Assembly: GCF_029227915.1 (NCBI RefSeq)
Contig: NC_079876.1
Location: forward strand, 23,872,001 to 23,932,000
DNA length: 60,000 bases
Direction of reading: 5' to 3'
DNA from: Hydractinia symbiolongicarpus
Lineage: Eukaryota > Cnidaria > Hydrozoa > Anthoathecata > Hydractiniidae
Below are positions 55,990 through 60,000 of the stretch, piece after piece. Under the pieces are notes generated by a model. That model saw only the letters and a program-made list of their open reading frames with translations, was not told where the DNA came from and ran no database searches. Position numbers and translations under genes: made by a program. Numbering within the stretch: position 1 is the stretch's first letter; the number at the start of each line of letters is the position of its first letter.

Positions 55990-56636
55990 AGTTAAAGTTA
56001 AAGTTTAATTAAGTCAAGTATTAATGAAGAAAATATATTGGAACAGTCGGAAATACCCATTGTCTTGGAAAAAGACTCAAGAAGAAGTGAAGAGAAGTCA
56101 GAAAGTGACGAAGCATTTATCGACAAAATGTATGACGAAACGAAGGTAAAAGTGCAGCGCTCTAATAAATGGGAAAGCAAATTTACTTTTACGGATCGCT
56201 TTGTTTAGAAGAGTTGTTTATTTCGTATCGTGAAAGAATAAAATTTCTTGAGGAGGAACTTAGATACAAAAACAACTTAATAAATCGCATTCTAAGTCTT
56301 TCAAGTTCTGAGAAATCACTGTTCCGTGACGAGCATGTTTTGCCTTCACAGGTTGAAAACGCTAATTTTATCAAACAAATTCCATTGTATGAAAATGTAA
56401 TCCCAGAGGAATCATCAAAACCACTTGGACATAATAATGTAAATGATTTTATTGCTAAGGATTTACATAAACCTATTATTGATTTTGAGTTACAAAAATT
56501 AAAAGAGCCACTTGGTAATTCAAAACATGAAAAAGTTATTGATCAATCTAATTTTAATGCTTTTCACAACGTCTTCACAGACGTTCTAAATAGACATGCA
56601 CCGGCAAAGATTCGAAGCAAAGCCTCACATCACTAG
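55990..56636 (+). pseudogene. LINE ORF1-like region joined to the end of the endonuclease-RT linker
   Basis: One frame reads SEIPIVLEKDSRRSEE to WESKFTFTDRFV and stops at TAG about 56206-56208. The overlapping frame 56169-56636 continues with ISYRERIKFLEEELRYKN and NLINRILSL, a predicted coiled coil like that of cnidarian LINE ORF1 proteins. It then passes into FHNVFTDVLNRHAPAKIR, a sequence normally found between endonuclease and RT in ORF2, and ends in SHH. So ORF1 and the ORF2 linker have been joined by deletion. Confidence 0.6.
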
Positions 56637-58638
56637 AAATATAAGGAAGGCCATCATGAAACGCTCTTACTACAAAAATAAAGCTAATAAATCAGGTGAC
56701 TCTAAATATATAAAGCTTTATAAAAAACAAAGAAACATTATTGTAAATATGAACAGAGCAGCAAAGAGATCATATTTTCATTCCCACGAGACCAATTCCA
56801 AAGACTTTTGGAGCTCTTGTAAACCTTTTTTTTCGAACAAATCTCGCGGTAGTGAAAAGATTTCTTTGTTAGATGATGTTAAAAATGAATTCATCTCTGA
56901 TGAAGGTGAAGTAGCGACAATGTTTAATAAATATTTCATAGATTTAATAAGGAAACTTGATTTAAAACCCTGGAAATCCAAAGTGGCCTCTTCAGTATCT
57001 CTAAATGAACTTGATTCTATCCTTCTCCATTATGCTGATCACCCTAGTGTTTTAAAGATCCGTTCAAAAACGAAGAGAAACTTCTCCATTTTACCTGTTA
57101 ATCCTGAGGAAGTGATACTGAGCCTAAATGCAAAAAAGGCAGTCAGTGGCCTAATTCCAACGAGAATAATTCAGATAGTTGCAGACAAAATTTGCTTGCC
57201 ACTTACAAACTGCATAAATTCTTGCATCACTGACGGTATATTTCCATCAGTACTGAAACTATCTGAAGTTATTCCCGTTTTCAAAAAGGGTGACAATTCT
57301 CGGAAAGAAAATTACCGACCAATTAGTATTTTAAATAGTTTTTCTAAAATTTTGGAACGGCTTCTATTTAATCAGATTTCTAGCTATTTTCAACCACTAT
57401 TTTCATCATTATTATGTGGTTTTAGAAGTAAATATAGCACCCACAATGCTCTATTTCGCCTAATTGGTAAATGGCATCAGTGCTTAGATAAGTCTGGGGT
57501 GGTGGGAACTGTCTTAATGGACTTGTCAAAAGCATTTGATTCCATAGATCATGGCCTTTTAATCTCAAAATTGGCTGCTTATGGTTTTGATAGAAAAAGT
57601 CTTTACCTTATGAAAAGTTATCTCTCTGGACGTTTTCAAAGAACCAAAATCTGCAGTTCTTTTAGTGAGTGGCTCTCAATTGTTTTCGGCGTTCCACATG
57701 GTTCTATTCTCGGTCCACTTCTGTTTAATATATTTATAGATGACTTATTATTATTTATTGAAAAAACTGATATTTGCAACTTTGCTGATGATAATACAAT
57801 CTACACTTGTGGATCTCAATTAAATGAAGTCATTGCTGACCTTCAGCATGACTTAAATAACGTATTAGCCTGGTTTGAAAACAACCAATTGGTTGCTAAT
57901 CCAGCAAAGTTTCAGATGATGTTTTTAGGTTTTCCACACAGTGATACTTTATCGCTAAGAATGAACAATAACTTCCTAGTCGCATTGGAATCTGTAAAAT
58001 TATTAGGCATTACTATTGATAGATGTCTCACTTTTGATGAGCACATCTCTAATCTATGTAAAAAAGGAAATAGCAATGTCAGATGTCTTTACAGAATGAG
58101 ACGATTCATTAGTTTTGAACAATCAAAGTTATTGCTTAATTCTTATATTTTATCAATATTTACCTATTGTCCCATTATATGGATGTATTGCAGTGCTGTG
58201 CAGTATAAATTAATCATTTCAACACACAAACGTGCATTGAGAGCTGTAACAAAAGACTATCATTCCAGTTATCAGGACTTGTTGGTAAATTGTAACAGTG
58301 TGCAAATTCGCGAACTGCATTTACGTATAATCTGCATAGAGATTTATAAAACATTAACAGACAAAAATCCGTCATTTATGCAGTCTTTTTACGCTATAAG
58401 ACGTATCAGTTACAATTTGCGCAGCAAAAATAGTCTACTTTTACCATCCACAAGTTCAACACGCTTTGGTACTAGATCTTTTTTGTTTCGAAGTTGTTTG
58501 TTATGGAACTCTTTGCCTGACAGAGTGAAGAGTTCTCTCTCCATCAAAAGTTTCAAAAAGGAACTTATCTCACTTAATCTTTCAGATCTCTGCACATGTA
58601 GGCTACATAATTCAGCTATTCTCGTCTCTTATTTTTAA
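56596..58638 (+). CDS. LINE reverse transcriptase (680 aa), intact reading frame
   Basis: Basic N-terminal linker (ITRNIRKAIMKRSYYKNK), then RT blocks: VIPVFKKGDNSRKENYRPIS (about residues 230-249), LMDLSKAFDSIDH with catalytic Asp, GVPHGSILGPLLFNIFIDDL, and CNFADDNTIY with the FADD catalytic pair (about residues 395-403). A thumb region and a typical C-terminus (SVKLLGITIDRCLTFDEHI; LRAVTKDYHSSYQDLL; TRSFLFRSCLLWNSLPD) follow. By family knowledge it would copy its RNA at a nicked target site, but no endonuclease is encoded. The frame overlaps the preceding one by 41 bp in another phase, which looks like a frameshift: the linker reads continuously from HAPAKIR into this ORF. The first Met is therefore not a genuine start. 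Confidence 0.88.
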   Translation: MHRQRFEAKPHITRNIRKAIMKRSYYKNKANKSGDSKYIKLYKKQRNIIVNMNRAAKRSYFHSHETNSKDFWSSCKPFFSNKSRGSEKISLLDDVKNEFISDEGEVATMFNKYFIDLIRKLDLKPWKSKVASSVSLNELDSILLHYADHPSVLKIRSKTKRNFSILPVNPEEVILSLNAKKAVSGLIPTRIIQIVADKICLPLTNCINSCITDGIFPSVLKLSEVIPVFKKGDNSRKENYRPISILNSFSKILERLLFNQISSYFQPLFSSLLCGFRSKYSTHNALFRLIGKWHQCLDKSGVVGTVLMDLSKAFDSIDHGLLISKLAAYGFDRKSLYLMKSYLSGRFQRTKICSSFSEWLSIVFGVPHGSILGPLLFNIFIDDLLLFIEKTDICNFADDNTIYTCGSQLNEVIADLQHDLNNVLAWFENNQLVANPAKFQMMFLGFPHSDTLSLRMNNNFLVALESVKLLGITIDRCLTFDEHISNLCKKGNSNVRCLYRMRRFISFEQSKLLLNSYILSIFTYCPIIWMYCSAVQYKLIISTHKRALRAVTKDYHSSYQDLLVNCNSVQIRELHLRIICIEIYKTLTDKNPSFMQSFYAIRRISYNLRSKNSLLLPSTSSTRFGTRSFLFRSCLLWNSLPDRVKSSLSIKSFKKELISLNLSDLCTCRLHNSAILVSYF

Positions 58639-58729
58639 TGTTAGGTATATCTTTGTGTTTTTTTTGTTTATTTACTTTTTACTTTAGTTGGTGTAAATTA
58701 GTATTTACCATTTACTATGTAAAACCAAC

Positions 58730-58801
58730 TTTAAATAAATGAAATAATAATAAATAAATAAAAATAATAATAAAAAATAAATAATAATAAAATAAAATAA
58801 A
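58730..58801 (+). repeat. A-rich LINE tail / (AAT)n-(AAAT)n microsatellite
   Basis: taaataaatgaaataataat and similar units without interruption, directly after the LINE 3' UTR. Confidence 0.85.
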
Positions 58802-58855
58802 GGAAAACCGAAACACAATTTAGAACTACAAGTAATTTTACGTAAGAGATGTCGT

Positions 58856-58861
58856 TTTATT
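58856..58861 (-). promoter_or_regulatory. Candidate poly(A) signal for the GRKGYG-repeat gene
   Basis: AATAAA on the minus strand, 33 nt beyond the TGA stop at 58894-58896. The LINE tail lies only about 55 bp further, so the gene has a very short 3' UTR. Confidence 0.55.
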
Positions 58862-58893
58862 AAAGAATAAATTACATGCTACTTTATGTAATT

Positions 58894-60000
58894 TCATCCA
58901 CTATAACCTTTTCGTCCACCGTATCCTTTGTGTCCACCATATCCTTTGCGTCCACCATATCCTCTTTGTCCACCATATCTTTTTTGCCCACCATATCCCT
59001 TGCGTCCACCATATCCTTTGCGTCCAGCATGTACTTTGCGTCCACTATATCGTTTGCGTCCACCATATCCTTTACGTACACCATATCCTTTGCGTCCAGC
59101 ATGTCCTTTACGTCCACTATATCGTTTGCGTCCAACATATCCTTTACGCCCACCATATCCTTTACGTCCAACATATCCTTTACGTCCACCATATCCTTTA
59201 CGTCCTCCATAACTTTTACGTCCACCATATCCTTTGCGCCCAACATATCCTTTGCGTCCACTATAACCTTTGCGTCCAACATATCCTTTGCGTCCAACAT
59301 ACCCTCTACGTCCACCATGCCCTATATGTCCGCCATATCCTTTGCGTCCACCATATCCTATACGTCCAGCATATCCTTTACGTCTAATATATCCTTTTCG
59401 TCCACCATATCCCTTACGTACACTGTATTTTCGTCCACATTTTCTCTTACGATAACATCGTCGACGACGCCCATCATTTGATACATCGGTATCATTTAAC
59501 TCATCATCATCATAGCAATCATCATCATTTTGTGTGTCACTGCCTTCGTCATCATCGTCGCAGTCGTCATCATCATTGAAAGCATTCTCACTTTCTTGCA
59601 ATGCGTCTGGTGCAGAATCTAAGCGGAATAAAAAATAGAGGAAAACATGTATATGACATAGATTTCCTATGTCAACACTTAAATATCGCCCTAAGAATAA
59701 ATTTTAATATTAAATTAGATTTTATGAAACATACCTGCAACGGAGTGAGCTTCAGGTTCTAAAAAAATAAAAAAATTATTATAATAGTGGCGTCGATATT
59801 TTGCACAAAATTGGGTTTGCAGGTGACCTACTTAAACATACCTGTCGATGCTTCATTCGTTGGAGCGCTGTATGCTAAAAAATTGAAACAAGGCTGCAGT
59901 TTAAGGTCAATAATTACTCATATATTACATATAAACATATTGCAATGATGGAAATTTTAAATCTTACTAAATCCCAAAGATTTTACCTTTTACAATACCT
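58894..60000 (-). CDS. Micro-exon gene with acidic segment and long GRKGYG-repeat exon; 5' end outside window
   Basis: Minus-strand exons: possible end of an exon at 60000-59987 (..GIVK-), 59874-59842 (33 nt), 59758-59735 (24 nt) and 59618-58894 (725 nt with TGA). All introns are GT-AG (GTATGT donors) and every junction is phase 1, so the micro-exons can be skipped without shifting frame. They encode AYSAPTNEAST and EPEAHSVA, then DSAPDALQESENAFN, an Asp-rich stretch (DDDDCDDDDEGSD), RRRRCYRKRKCGRKY, and about 30 hexads of the type GGRKGY/VGRKGY to the end. The result is an acidic head on a strongly basic, Gly/Tyr-rich repeat tail. I do not recognise an orthologue. A secreted adhesive, matrix or structural protein is an inference from composition; the signal peptide, if any, would lie outside. 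Plus-strand frames over the repeat (Ser/Thr/Phe- or Pro/Tyr-rich) are shadows. Confidence 0.72.
58904..59445 (-). repeat. Coding minisatellite, 18-bp unit, about 30 copies
   Basis: On the minus strand the unit is ggtggacgcaaaggatat, varied by third-base changes (cgt/cgc/cga, aaa/aag, gga/ggt) and by a few replacements (Val, Ser, Ala or Ile at one Gly position). The repeat stays in frame throughout with no stop, which suggests selection on the protein. Confidence 0.92.

Larger units (their letters stand above)
55985..58802 (+). mobile_element. LINE (non-LTR retrotransposon), endonuclease-deleted, with A-rich 3' tail
   Basis: It begins in an ORF1-like acidic/coiled-coil region, proceeds through a 155-residue frame, an intact RT ORF (56596-58638) and a 3' tail of taaataaat/aataat repeats (58730-58801). 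RT type and tail suggest the Jockey/CR1 group. The apurinic-endonuclease domain normally ahead of the RT is absent; only its last linker is seen. Confidence 0.8.

Noticed and set aside
58876-59481. Plus-strand 201-residue Ser/Thr/Phe-rich frame and Pro/Tyr-rich frames over the right-hand repeat
   Set aside because: Any frame of an 18-bp repeat without stop codons is open. Only the minus-strand frame has spliced upstream exons, an acidic non-repeat segment, a stop and a poly(A) signal.

Overview
The window looks like nuclear DNA of an invertebrate animal, most likely a cnidarian and possibly a hydrozoan. It is strongly AT-rich. Its genes are split by short GT-AG introns, and it contains animal-type SLC22 transporters, DIRS, Ty3/Gypsy, LINE, MULE and Helitron-like transposons. 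The cnidarian assignment is inferred from the resemblance of the repeats and is not proven here.

Host genes. Three tandem, same-strand SLC22-family transporter genes make up the core. Copy A is cut by the left edge and shows its last three exons (1-1221). Copy B is complete with 11 coding exons (5485-12997). Copy C is complete with 11 coding exons (32342-42201). When spliced by hand, B and C each give 1632 nt in one open frame (543 aa), and exons 2-10 have identical lengths and phases in both. A and B are nearly identical through introns and 3' UTR, so they are a recent duplicate; C is older. On the minus strand there is a GIY-YIG-domain gene or pseudogene (44145-44678). At the right edge is a minus-strand gene (58894 to beyond 60000) with symmetrical phase-1 micro-exons and a long Gly-Arg-Lys-Gly-Tyr-Gly repeat exon.

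Mobile DNA. Between B and C (about 14.0-31.0 kb) nearly everything recognisable is transposon. There are head-to-tail arrays of non-autonomous Helitron-like elements (13988-17603, 22180-23395, and 26657-25091 on the minus strand), a decayed tyrosine-recombinase (DIRS/Ngaro-like) retrotransposon (18.07-21.1 kb) and a decayed Ty3/Gypsy element with short LTR-like repeats (27.4-30.2 kb). Gene C carries two inverted tRNA-like SINE copies in the introns flanking exon 4. To the right of C lie a 28-bp minisatellite, further Helitron relics, a TA-flanked terminal-inverted-repeat element (52074-53163), a MULE transposase relic (54.5-55.9 kb, minus) and a LINE with an intact reverse-transcriptase ORF (56-58.8 kb).

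How the parts interact. Comparing paralogues dates several insertions: a 0.6-kb insert in the 3' UTR of B, one extra Helitron repeat unit in B relative to A, and a SINE in intron 4 of C flanked by a 7-bp target duplication. Transposons and local duplications have repeatedly altered splice donors, the poly(A) distance and intron structure of the transporter genes. All gene models were made by eye from splice signals, reading-frame continuity and family motifs; no alignment, database search or transcript data were available.
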